NCBI RefSeq assembly: GCF_900626135.1 | Contig: NZ_LR130786.1 | Coordinates: 697,767-761,766, forward strand | DNA length: 64,000 nt | Source: Senegalia massiliensis | GTDB taxonomy: Bacteria; Bacillota; Clostridia; Tissierellales; SIT17 | Direction: 5' to 3' | Shown here: piece by piece, positions 21,067-28,902 of the stretch | Numbering within the stretch: position 1 is the first letter of the stretch | Layout of the letters: each line of letters opens with the position of its first letter | Made by a program: the position numbers and the translations under genes | Notes under the pieces: model-generated | Told to the model about the DNA's origin: nothing | Databases searched by the model: none | What the model saw: the letters and a program-made list of their open reading frames with translations, nothing else

Positions 21067-22563
21067 TTACTTCATACTACCTTCTTTCAAAAATTTTGCA
21101 TGCCATGATAACGATTTCTCAATACAATGAGGTGTATGTTTGTGCTTACAAACATCAAATGATTCATTGTAATACTCATAGAGTTTTTCTTTGTAATCTG
21201 GATGTGCACAATTTTCAATTATTACCTTAGCTCTTTCTTTAGGGCTTAATCCTCTCAAATCTGCTACACCTTGTTCTGTTACTATTACATGAACATCGTG
21301 TTCTGTGTGATCATGATGAGATACCATAGGTACTATTGATGAAATATCTCCATTTTTTGCAATAGATTCAGTTGTAAATATTGATAAATATGCATTTCTT
21401 GTAAAATCTCCAGAACCACCTATTCCATTCATCATTCTAGATCCCATTATATTAGTAGAATTTACATTTCCATATATATCAACTTCTATAGCTGTATTCA
21501 TTGCTATTATTCCAAGTCTTCTTATTACTTCTGGGTTATTACTTATCTCTTGTGGTCTAAGTATTACTTTATCTCTATACTTACTAAAATTTTGATAAAA
21601 ATTATCTAATCTATCTGGTGATACTGTTAATGAAGTTCCAGATGCAAATACAACTTTACCTGAGTCAAGTAAATCAAGTGCAGAATCTTGGATTACCTCT
21701 GAGTAAATCTTAAGATTTTCAAAGTCAGAATCTATAAGACCTCCTAGTACAGCATTTGCTACACTTCCTACCCCAGATTGTAATGGCAATAAATTCTTTG
21801 GTAATCTATTTTCTTCAACTTCTTTCTTTAAAAAGTTTATAAGGTTACCTGAAATTTTCTTAGATGTCTCATCAATAGGTGCTACTGGGCGAGTCCTATC
21901 TTTTTTATCAGTAATAACAATTGCAACTATTTTTTCTAGATCACATGGTATATAATCTGTACCTATTTTTTGTTCAGTTTTTGTTACAGGAATAGGTTCT
22001 CTATTTGGTGGGTTTTTTGGTGAATATATATCATGTATTCCTTCAAGTGATAAAGGTTGACTAGTATTTATTTCTACTATTACTTTATCCGCCTTTTCTA
22101 CAAATACATTAGAATTACCTACTGATGTAGAAGGTATTATACCGCCATCTTCTCTTATTGCAACAGCTTCTACTAAAGCTATATCTATATTACCAAAAAA
22201 ACCATATTTAACCCATTGTGGCGTATGGCTTAGATGCATATCAGCATATTCTATTTTATTATCATTTATACCGTTTCTAGAATCTTTATTAGTTTGATAA
22301 GGATATCTCCTCTTAAGTACTCCCGAACGGGCAAGGGCTCCATCCAGCTCATCTCCTACAGATGCACCAGTTATTATAGTAAGCTCCAAATCTTCTCCAC
22401 TTTCTTTTCTTTCAGCTATTGCAAGAGGTACTGCTTTTGGATAACCAGCTGGTGTAAATCCACTAGTTCCCACTGTCATGCCTTTTTCAAAAAGCTTTGC
22501 GGCTTCACTTGGTTCCATTATCCTTTTTTTGAGTTCTTCATTTCTCAATCTATTTTCTATCAA
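21067..22563 (-). CDS. Acetyl-CoA hydrolase/transferase family, probable succinate CoA-transferase
   Basis: Class I CoA-transferase of the Cat1/AarC/ScpC group. 498 residues, typical length. Features: MEPSEAAKLFEKGMTVGTSG, GASVGDELDGAL, the active-site region IYSEVIQD with the predicted catalytic glutamate, SGTSLTVSPDRL, and the C-terminal GIGGSGDFTRNAYLSIF and MVSHHDHTEHDVHVIVTEQG motifs. In this neighbourhood the simplest role is moving CoA from propionyl-CoA or acetyl-CoA to succinate, so that propionate or acetate is released while succinyl-CoA enters the mutase. Start is TTG at 22563 with SD AAGGGGG. Acetyl-CoA hydrolase is the alternative. Confidence 0.9.
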   Translation of the reverse strand: MIENRLRNEELKKRIMEPSEAAKLFEKGMTVGTSGFTPAGYPKAVPLAIAERKESGEDLELTIITGASVGDELDGALARSGVLKRRYPYQTNKDSRNGINDNKIEYADMHLSHTPQWVKYGFFGNIDIALVEAVAIREDGGIIPSTSVGNSNVFVEKADKVIVEINTSQPLSLEGIHDIYSPKNPPNREPIPVTKTEQKIGTDYIPCDLEKIVAIVITDKKDRTRPVAPIDETSKKISGNLINFLKKEVEENRLPKNLLPLQSGVGSVANAVLGGLIDSDFENLKIYSEVIQDSALDLLDSGKVVFASGTSLTVSPDRLDNFYQNFSKYRDKVILRPQEISNNPEVIRRLGIIAMNTAIEVDIYGNVNSTNIMGSRMMNGIGGSGDFTRNAYLSIFTTESIAKNGDISSIVPMVSHHDHTEHDVHVIVTEQGVADLRGLSPKERAKVIIENCAHPDYKEKLYEYYNESFDVCKHKHTPHCIEKSLSWHAKFLKEGSMK

Positions 22564-22580
22564 CTAAATTCCCCCTTGTT

Positions 22581-22901
22581 TTATACTAATTTACCATTTA
22601 TTTTACTAAAACTCTTATGACACATCTTTATAGTTGTTAAAATAGCTTTTTTTGCAGAACCAAAATAATGTTTTTTCACCTTAATTTCTAAATGATTTAA
22701 ATCGCTTATTTTTTCACCTACTAATAATTCTTTTACAAATGTTCTTCCAAGATAAGTAGACAATGTTGGTTCAACATCTAATATTTCTCCTGTAGATTTA
22801 TCTACTGTCATTGCAAGTGCTACTACTCCATATAATTCTCTTGCAGTAATTCCCTCAGGAAGTTTAGCATAACCTGTTAAAAAGACTTGATTTTTATCCA
22901 A
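22581..22901 (-). CDS. DUF3870 domain protein, first gene of the methylmalonyl operon
   Basis: About 106 residues, cytoplasmic. The sequence FLTGYAKLPEGITARELYGVV, cut here as TGYAKLPEGITARELYGVV, then ALAMTVDKSTGEILDVEPT and the C-terminal HYFGSAKKAILTTIKMCH fit DUF3870, a small family often found beside acyl-CoA or amino-acid fermentation genes; its function is not known to me. I place the start at TTG 22901, with GGAG 8 bases before it, rather than the GTG three codons upstream. It lies 17 bases before the CoA-transferase gene and is probably cotranscribed. Confidence 0.8.
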   Translation of the reverse strand: MDKNQVFLTGYAKLPEGITARELYGVVALAMTVDKSTGEILDVEPTLSTYLGRTFVKELLVGEKISDLNHLEIKVKKHYFGSAKKAILTTIKMCHKSFSKINGKLV

Positions 22902-22933
22902 TTCAATCACTCCAATTAAAAGCTTTTAATTAT

Positions 22934-22942
22934 ATTTTAACA
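22934..22942 (-). promoter_or_regulatory. Possible extended -10 promoter before the DUF3870 operon
   Basis: Minus strand TGTTAAAAT (TG at 22941-22942, TAAAAT at 22934-22939), about 30 bases before the first gene. No good -35 is visible. If real, the metabolic operon has its own promoter downstream of the terminator at 23010-23069. Confidence 0.4.
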
Positions 22943-23009
22943 GAAAACTTGCTTTCATAGATAATTATATGAAGAATTTTTTCACACCCCCCTTTGTTTA
23001 ATTATTAAC

Positions 23010-23069
23010 TATTAAAAAAAATATAAAAAAGCACAGTAGAACTAAGGGTTGAACTTAGACTACCGTGCT
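23010..23069 (-). terminator. Strong terminator in the ftsH-DUF3870 intergenic region
   Basis: Minus-strand stem AGCACGGTAGTCTAAG paired with CTTAGTTCTACTGTGCT around a short loop, followed by TTTTTTATATTTTTTTT. No recognised gene ends here (ftsH has its own terminator at 23310-23338), so it ends the unassigned transcript described next or acts as an attenuator for the downstream operon. Confidence 0.8.
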
Positions 23070-23215
23070 ATAGTTATTTTATTGATAAAAGGTTATTTTA
23101 TCACCACAACCATATGGTATCTTTATTAAATTTTCTAAATATTTTTCTTTAAATACATTATAATATAATGATAATTATAATACAAGTATAAAATTAATAT
23201 TTTTTCCTTTTAATA
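23030..23215 (-). ncRNA. Candidate untranslated transcript or attenuator leader
   Basis: This stretch has transcription signals but no recognised gene. Upstream on the same strand lie a SigH-like promoter (23222-23250) and a second SigA-like candidate (TTGTAT at 23180-23185, 17 bases, TATAAT at 23157-23162); downstream is a strong terminator. Two small hairpins (GATAAAA/TTTTATC at 23084-23102 and CCATATGG) precede the terminator. I recognise no riboswitch, T-box or known small RNA class. Without a start codon one frame reads KYLENLIKIPYGCGDKITFY then stop, so a decayed coding remnant is an alternative. Extent is approximate. Confidence 0.35.
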
Positions 23216-23221
23216 TAACTA

Positions 23222-23250
23222 TTATTCATTTGTTTTTGAAATATTCCTTT
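23222..23250 (-). promoter_or_regulatory. SigH-type promoter upstream of the unassigned transcript
   Basis: Minus strand AAAGGAATA (23242-23250), 11-base spacer, AATGAATAA (23222-23230), a full match to the Bacillus SigH consensus RNAGGAWWW-11/12-RNNGAATWW. A Spo0A box lies five bases further upstream. Confidence 0.6.
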
Positions 23251-23255
23251 ATTCT

Positions 23256-23262
23256 TTCGACA
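23256..23262 (-). promoter_or_regulatory. Spo0A box
   Basis: TGTCGAA on the minus strand, the exact Spo0A-box consensus, immediately upstream of the SigH-type promoter. A seven-base site can occur by chance; its placement beside a SigH promoter raises its credibility. Confidence 0.5.
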
Positions 23263-23309
23263 TTTCAATGTATTCCCCGGGAAATTACGACAGGAAATTT
23301 AATAACATA

Positions 23310-23338
23310 AAAAATATGGCTCAATGAGCCATATTTTT
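23310..23338 (-). terminator. Terminator of ftsH
   Basis: Palindrome AAAAATATGGCTCA/TGAGCCATATTTTT overlapping the ftsH stop codon, giving a T-rich tail on the minus strand. Confidence 0.85.
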
Positions 23339-25259
23339 ATTCTTCTTTATCAATATCTTTATCTTCTTCAACTATTTTATCTTCTATATTTTCTTCTCCG
23401 ATATTTTCATTCCTTATATCAGTTTCACTTTCTTCATCGTAAGCTTCTTGTTTTTCAATTTTTTCTTCAAAGATAGCATTAAATTCATCTTTATTTAATG
23501 TTTCTTGTTCTAATAATTTTTGAGCCACTTCATGAAGTTTATCTATATTTTCTGTAAGAATATTTACAGCTCTTTCATATGCTTCTTCTACTATTCTTCT
23601 CATTTCATGATCAATTTCAGAAGCTACTTCCTCACTGTAATCCTTACTTCTACCTATATCTTGACCAAGGAATACTTGACTATCATCTTTTCCATAAGTC
23701 ATAGGTCCAAGCTTATCACTCATACCATAATGAGTTACCATATCACGTGCTATTTTAGTTGATCTTTCAAGGTCATTTGAAGCACCCGTACTTATATCAT
23801 CTAAAACTAATTTTTCTGCTACTCTACCACCTAATAACTCAACAATTTTCTCTTCCATTTCTGTTTTGGACATATAACTTCTATCTTCCGTAGGTAAACT
23901 CATAGTAAACCCACCAGCTCTACCTCTAGGCATTATAGTAACCATATGCACTGGATCTGCATTTGGTAGTAATTTTCCTACAACTGCATGACCAGCTTCA
24001 TGATAAGCTGTAAGTTTATTTTCTTTTTCACTTCTTACTCTACTACGTTTTTCAGGTCCAGCTATAACTTTTGTAATTGCTTCCTCTAAAAGTCTCATTG
24101 GTATTTCCTTTAAATCTTCTCTTGCAGAAAGTAATGCAGCTTCATTCATTAAGTTTTCTAAATCTGCTGGAGTAAATCCTATAGTTCTTCTTGCTATTAC
24201 ATTTAAATCTATATCTTCAGCTAATGGCTTGCCTTTAGCATGAATTTTTAATATAGCTTCACGCCCTTTAATATCTGGAACTCCAATTTGTACTTGTCTA
24301 TCAAATCTACCTGGTCTTAAAAGAGCAGGGTCTAATATATCAGGTCTATTTGTTGCTGCTATAATTATAATACCTTCATTTATTCCGAATCCATCCATTT
24401 CAACTAGAAGTTGGTTAAGTGTTTGTTCTCTTTCATCATGACCACCGCCAAGTCCAGCTCCTCTTTTTCTACCTACTGCATCAATTTCATCTATAAATAT
24501 AATACAAGGTGAACTTTTCTTAGCTTGTTCAAATAAGTCTCTAACTCTCGATGCACCAACACCCACAAACATTTCTACAAAGTCAGAACCACTTATACTA
24601 AAAAATGGTACTCCTGCTTCACCAGCAGTTGCTTTAGAAAGATATGTTTTACCTGTTCCTGGAGGTCCTACCATTAAAACCCCTTTAGGAATTCTAGCAC
24701 CTAAATGTGTGAATTTTTTAGGATTTTTCAGAAAATCAACTACTTCAACTAATTCTTCTTTTTCTTCTTCAAGTCCTGCTACATCCTCAAATGTAATTTT
24801 GTTTTTAGGATCTTCTTTATGCATTTTTGCCTTACTCTTACCAAAGGACATTACTCGTCCTCCGCCACCTTGTGACTTTTGCATAAATACAAACCAAAAT
24901 ACTATAAATATAAGTATCATAAATATAGTTGGTAATGCGCTAATATACCAAGGAGTCCCTGGGTCTGGTTCAGCAGTAACTTCTATACCGGTTTCTTCAA
25001 TTATTTCATCATAATATTCTTTCTCTACTTCTGGTATATATGAAGTAAACTTAGTTTTTGCCTCATCATTTAATGTACCTTGAACTCTATTTTTAACCAA
25101 TGTTACTGATTCTATATTCCCTTTTGCTGCTTCTTCTTTAAATTTTGAATAACTAAATTGTACAGTTTCAGCTTGACCATCCATAAATAGTCCTACTACT
25201 AATACAATAACTACGAATATAAGCAGATAAGCACTTATACCTCTAAAAAACTTCCTCAA
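23337..25259 (-). CDS. ftsH: ATP-dependent zinc metalloprotease FtsH
   Basis: Membrane-anchored AAA+ protease that degrades misfolded membrane proteins and regulators. About 640 residues. Order: transmembrane helix (about 8-25), extracytoplasmic domain, second helix (about 105-128), AAA+ domain with Walker A GPPGTGKT (about 200), Walker B IIFIDEID and the second region of homology ([18 protein letters not shown]), then the zinc protease domain with HEAGH. The C-terminus is an acidic tail. Start: TTG at 25259, because AAGGAGG lies seven bases before it, inside the longer open frame; the protein then begins with [12 protein letters not shown], as in homologues. Own promoter at 25301-25329. Confidence 0.97.
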   Translation of the reverse strand: MRKFFRGISAYLLIFVVIVLVVGLFMDGQAETVQFSYSKFKEEAAKGNIESVTLVKNRVQGTLNDEAKTKFTSYIPEVEKEYYDEIIEETGIEVTAEPDPGTPWYISALPTIFMILIFIVFWFVFMQKSQGGGGRVMSFGKSKAKMHKEDPKNKITFEDVAGLEEEKEELVEVVDFLKNPKKFTHLGARIPKGVLMVGPPGTGKTYLSKATAGEAGVPFFSISGSDFVEMFVGVGASRVRDLFEQAKKSSPCIIFIDEIDAVGRKRGAGLGGGHDEREQTLNQLLVEMDGFGINEGIIIIAATNRPDILDPALLRPGRFDRQVQIGVPDIKGREAILKIHAKGKPLAEDIDLNVIARRTIGFTPADLENLMNEAALLSAREDLKEIPMRLLEEAITKVIAGPEKRSRVRSEKENKLTAYHEAGHAVVGKLLPNADPVHMVTIMPRGRAGGFTMSLPTEDRSYMSKTEMEEKIVELLGGRVAEKLVLDDISTGASNDLERSTKIARDMVTHYGMSDKLGPMTYGKDDSQVFLGQDIGRSKDYSEEVASEIDHEMRRIVEEAYERAVNILTENIDKLHEVAQKLLEQETLNKDEFNAIFEEKIEKQEAYDEESETDIRNENIGEENIEDKIVEEDKDIDKEE

Positions 25260-25300
25260 AAGTGTTCCTCCTTCCAAATTAAAAAGACTAATATTAAATC

Positions 25301-25329
25301 ATTTTATCACAGATGTATTTAAAATACAA
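25301..25329 (-). promoter_or_regulatory. SigA promoter of ftsH
   Basis: Minus strand TTGTAT (25324-25329), 17-base spacer, TAAAAT (25301-25306), with TG one base before the -10 (extended -10). Confidence 0.65.
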
Positions 25330-25335
25330 TTATAG

Positions 25336-25872
25336 TTAACGGTATACATTTTCTTTTAATATACCTATATATGGAAGATTTCTATACTTCTCTGCAAAGT
25401 CTAATCCATAACCTACTAAAAATGCATCTGGAACAGTAAATCCTACATATTTAACATCCATATCAATTGTTCTCCCTGTAGGTTTATCTAACAAAGTACA
25501 TATTTCTATGCTTTTTGGTCCTCTAGATTTTAATATTTTCATAAGATAACTAAGTGTTAATCCACTATCTATAATGTCTTCTACTATTAATATATTTTTA
25601 TCTTCAATACTAGAATCTAAATCTTTAACAATCTTTACTACACCAGAAGATGTTGTTCCTTCACCATAGCTTGATACATCCATAAAATCTATTTCTAAAG
25701 GTATATCTATATTTTTTATCAAGTCACTCATAAACATTATTGCACCTTTAAGTATACAAATAACTGTTAATTTTTCACCTCTATAGTGTTCTGATATCAT
25801 CTTACCTAATTCTCTATTTTTCTTCTGAATCTGTGTTTCATCAATTAAAACTTCTTTAATATCTTGTTTCAT
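25336..25872 (-). CDS. hpt: Hypoxanthine phosphoribosyltransferase
   Basis: Purine salvage: converts hypoxanthine or guanine plus PRPP to IMP or GMP. 178 residues, the usual size. The PRPP-binding motif ILIVEDIIDSGLTL, the CILKGAIMFMSDL loop and the C-terminal VGYGLDFAEKYRNLPYIG are all present. It starts 2 bases after tilS ends, so the two are translationally close; the order tilS-hpt-ftsH is conserved in Firmicutes. Confidence 0.96.
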   Translation of the reverse strand: MKQDIKEVLIDETQIQKKNRELGKMISEHYRGEKLTVICILKGAIMFMSDLIKNIDIPLEIDFMDVSSYGEGTTSSGVVKIVKDLDSSIEDKNILIVEDIIDSGLTLSYLMKILKSRGPKSIEICTLLDKPTGRTIDMDVKYVGFTVPDAFLVGYGLDFAEKYRNLPYIGILKENVYR

Positions 25873-25874
25873 CT

Positions 25875-27266
25875 TTACCCCCTATTTTTTATAGCAATCA
25901 TTAAAACTTTTTTTGTAGTAGAATTAACTTTATAATTTTCGCTTATTCTATGACCTACTACCCATAAAATTCCTTGTTTATCATAGATAATCGGTATTTT
26001 TTCCCTATTTTCTCTTGGAATTTTTTCATCAATAAAAAAATCTTTTAATTTTTTATTTCCTTTCATTCCTAAAGGTTTAAATTTATCTCCTGATTTTCTA
26101 AACCTTATAAACAAACCACCTACTATTTTATCATAATCAAAATATTTTATAAACCTGTCTTTTTGATTTATTTTATTTTTATTAAAATCTTCAACTTTTA
26201 AAGTTATTTCTAATCCTAATTCATTTATATAATTAATATTTTTTAAATTTAATTGTCTATCTAATATTATTTTCTCTTCTTTAGTTTTCAATCTTATTTC
26301 TAAGTATTTATAATTTATAAATGCTTCTATTCCATTAGATATATCTATTCTTTTACCTGTAATATTATTTTCCATTAAATTTATTATTGATTCTATGTGT
26401 ATTTGTTCTATTTCTTTTAAATGACCTATTAATCTTTCAATTGCTAGTCTTATTATTCTATATTGTATTGCTTTATGTTGATTAATTAAATTATGTTTAT
26501 CTAATGAAATTTTTTCTTTTGAAATTTGAGTTTTTAAGTTATCAAACTGTGTATTAGCATAATTATTTATAAAGTCAGAATCAACTTTCATTATCTTAGA
26601 AGTTCTATAAAGAGTATCAATTATAGATGGATTATATTCTTCTTTAATATCAGGTATTAAATTTAATCTTATCTTATTTCTTCTATAAATGTCCATTTTA
26701 TTAGTTTCATCTATTCTTACTTCTATATCATTATCAGCTATATATTTTTCTATTTCTTCTCTACTTATATTTAATACAGGCCTAATAATGTCACCATTTT
26801 TAAAATCCATTCCTTTTAACCCATCTATACCTGTACCTCTTAAAAATCTCATAATCATAGTTTCTGCTTGGTCATTTTTATTATGAGCTACAGCAACGCT
26901 ACCCTTATTATTATATTTTTTCAAAATTTTTCTAAAAAAATCATATCTTAATTCTCTTCCTGCTTCTTCTGAAGATATACTTTTTTCCTTAGCATATCCA
27001 TTCATATCAACTTTTATAGAGTGAAAATCAACTTTCATTTTTTTACATAGTTTTTTTACAAAGATTTCATCTTTGTCTGTCTCAATTCCTCTTGTTCCGT
27101 GATTAATATGGCAAACTACTATGTTAAATTTGATTTTTTGTTTAATTTTATCTAATATTGATAATAAAAAAATTGAGTCAGGTCCACCTGATACTCCAAC
27201 TATAATATTGTCATGTTTTTTTATTAGATTATATTTTTCTATTGTTTTTAATACTTTATTCTCCAT
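25875..27266 (-). CDS. tilS: tRNA(Ile)-lysidine synthetase
   Basis: Converts C34 of the minor tRNA-Ile (anticodon CAU) to lysidine with ATP and lysine, an essential decoding step. 463 residues. N-terminal PP-loop ATP pyrophosphatase with VGVSGGPDSIFLL, followed by VCHINHGTRG and VAVAHNKNDQAETMIMRFLRGTG; a middle helical region; a C-terminal TilS domain with RFRKSGDKFKPLGMKGNKKLKD, shown in part as RKSGDKFKPLGMKG, and DEKIPRENREKIP. SD GAGGG. Confidence 0.95.
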   Translation of the reverse strand: MENKVLKTIEKYNLIKKHDNIIVGVSGGPDSIFLLSILDKIKQKIKFNIVVCHINHGTRGIETDKDEIFVKKLCKKMKVDFHSIKVDMNGYAKEKSISSEEAGRELRYDFFRKILKKYNNKGSVAVAHNKNDQAETMIMRFLRGTGIDGLKGMDFKNGDIIRPVLNISREEIEKYIADNDIEVRIDETNKMDIYRRNKIRLNLIPDIKEEYNPSIIDTLYRTSKIMKVDSDFINNYANTQFDNLKTQISKEKISLDKHNLINQHKAIQYRIIRLAIERLIGHLKEIEQIHIESIINLMENNITGKRIDISNGIEAFINYKYLEIRLKTKEEKIILDRQLNLKNINYINELGLEITLKVEDFNKNKINQKDRFIKYFDYDKIVGGLFIRFRKSGDKFKPLGMKGNKKLKDFFIDEKIPRENREKIPIIYDKQGILWVVGHRISENYKVNSTTKKVLMIAIKNRG

Positions 27267-27278
27267 CTAATCCCTCAT

Positions 27279-28136
27279 TTAAATTATGTATATTTTAAAT
27301 AAAAACCCTAAAAAAATCAAAAAAAGACTTAAACTAATCAAAAAAAATCTATCTATAAATTTAATAATATATAAGTTTTCATTACAATTTAATATATTAT
27401 TTATATCATATATATAATCACTTATATTATATTTACCTTTTAATCCTCTTGTAATCAAAGTCTTAATATCATCATTAATTTCTAGTGGCTTCATACTATA
27501 TATTATATCTTCAATATTATTTGTCAATGGATTATAACTTTGCTTAGTTAAAGATGAAATTAATAAAAGGTTTACAGAAAACACTAATGCTCTATCATCA
27601 TAAAAAGGTGTATCAAGAAATGAGTTAATATTATATGAAGGTGTATATTCTTTTATTGAATGATTATTTTTTGTTACTCCTCCAAAATCTATTAATTTTA
27701 ATTTTTTAGTATTCTTTTCAATTATTATGTTTTCAAATTTTATATCCCAATAAGTATACCCTAATTTATAAATATCATATAATTTTTTTGATAGTTCATA
27801 TGATATTTCAAGTAGTTCTTCTATATTAGATTTATTTTTTATATGTTCATTTAAACAAATTCCTTCTATGTATTCCATAACAAAAAAATATTTGTAACTA
27901 TCTTTAATATATGCATCATCCAAATCATAAACCTTAGGTATAAATGATAATGACAATTTTTTTAATACATTAAACTCAGTTGTAAGAGATGCTATATCAT
28001 CGGAACATTTTAAAGCAATTTTTTTACCTTTATTATTGCTTACTAAATAAACAGTTCCTATATTTCCTCTACCTAACTCTTTTTCTATTATATATATATT
28101 CTTATTCCATCTTCCCTTTATAATATCTATAGTCAT
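27279..28136 (-). CDS. yabT: YabT-like serine/threonine protein kinase with C-terminal membrane anchor
   Basis: Hanks-type kinase, 285 residues. The glycine loop is LGRGNIGTVYLV, the ATP lysine is in KIALKCSD, and the catalytic loop is YWDIKFENIII, where aspartate, lysine and asparagine are kept but the usual His-Arg of HRD is replaced by Tyr-Trp; DFGG follows. The last 25 residues are a hydrophobic helix, a tail anchor. In Bacillus the gene at this position, yabT, encodes a sporulation-time kinase that phosphorylates RecA. It starts 3 bases after the yabS stop, with a weak SD (AGAGAT) inside the yabS end. Confidence 0.88.
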   Translation of the reverse strand: MTIDIIKGRWNKNIYIIEKELGRGNIGTVYLVSNNKGKKIALKCSDDIASLTTEFNVLKKLSLSFIPKVYDLDDAYIKDSYKYFFVMEYIEGICLNEHIKNKSNIEELLEISYELSKKLYDIYKLGYTYWDIKFENIIIEKNTKKLKLIDFGGVTKNNHSIKEYTPSYNINSFLDTPFYDDRALVFSVNLLLISSLTKQSYNPLTNNIEDIIYSMKPLEINDDIKTLITRGLKGKYNISDYIYDINNILNCNENLYIIKFIDRFFLISLSLFLIFLGFLFKIYII

Positions 28137-28139
28137 ACT

Positions 28140-28814
28140 TTAATCTCTTTTCATATACATATATGCACTTTCTAATGCCTCTCCAGTAGGAGTAAGACCT
28201 TCTATAACTATGCTTTTTAAACTTTTTTTAAGTGTTCTTATATTATCAGTAAAATCACATATAAGTTTCCAATCTTTATCTTTATAAGGGAAAATCATAA
28301 CTGCTATATAGTTTTTACCTTTTCTGGATTTTAGTGTGTTTAAAAGATTTATTATTGATTTTTTTGCAGCATTAACTTTTAAATCCATACTTTTACTTGT
28401 GTCTAATAATATAATAGTCTTTAAATCAAATGAATCTGATAAATCTTCCATCATCATTATTACTTTTTGTCTACATGTTGGATCTATATTTGAAATATCG
28501 CTACCTACTACTTTTTTTAATTCAGTATTTATTACAGATTGCAATGTATTATATATTGATTTTTTTGTTGCATTATATACTGTAGAACTTAAGTTTTCTA
28601 TATTTGTTAGTTCACATACTCCTTTACCTATATTAGCTATACTTTCTAATTCAAATTTTGCTCTAGTGTTACTTTTTTCATTTAATATACCTATTGTACT
28701 GACAGTTATTCCTTCTTTAATTACTTTTTTAGTGATATTAATAGGATCTTTAAAACTGTTTGATTCACCATCTGTGACTAATATTATTTGTTTAAGAAAT
28801 ATTTCTTTTTGCAT
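28140..28814 (-). CDS. yabS: YabS-like VWA-domain protein with permuted motif order
   Basis: 224 residues, soluble. The metal-site start of a von Willebrand A domain, ILLDTSKSM (DxSxS), is in the middle (about 135-145), with GLTPTGEALESA near the C-terminus. The strand that normally follows that, IILVTDGESN, is instead at the extreme N-terminus, with ITVSTIGIL and ESIANIGKGV after it, so the fold elements appear circularly permuted. In Bacillus, yabS sits between spoIIE and yabT exactly as here. Function is not established to my knowledge; a scaffold linking the kinase and SpoIIE is a guess. SD AGGGGG. Confidence 0.85.
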   Translation of the reverse strand: MQKEIFLKQIILVTDGESNSFKDPINITKKVIKEGITVSTIGILNEKSNTRAKFELESIANIGKGVCELTNIENLSSTVYNATKKSIYNTLQSVINTELKKVVGSDISNIDPTCRQKVIMMMEDLSDSFDLKTIILLDTSKSMDLKVNAAKKSIINLLNTLKSRKGKNYIAVMIFPYKDKDWKLICDFTDNIRTLKKSLKSIVIEGLTPTGEALESAYMYMKRD

Positions 28815-28875
28815 TATACTACCCCCTATTATCTTTTAAAAATAAGTATTGCCAATAGAGAGATAGATAAACAAA

Positions 28876-28902
28876 AAAGATAAAGCAAAAGCTTTACCTT
28901 TT
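28876..28902 (-). terminator. Terminator of spoIIE
   Basis: Minus-strand stem AAAGGTAAAGC / GCTTTATCTTT with a TTTT loop and a following TTTTG; it overlaps the spoIIE stop codon. Confidence 0.7.

Noticed and set aside
22911-23150. Cobalamin riboswitch controlling the B12-dependent mutase operon
   Set aside because: No B12-box or conserved aptamer segments; region too short and AT-rich before the terminator.
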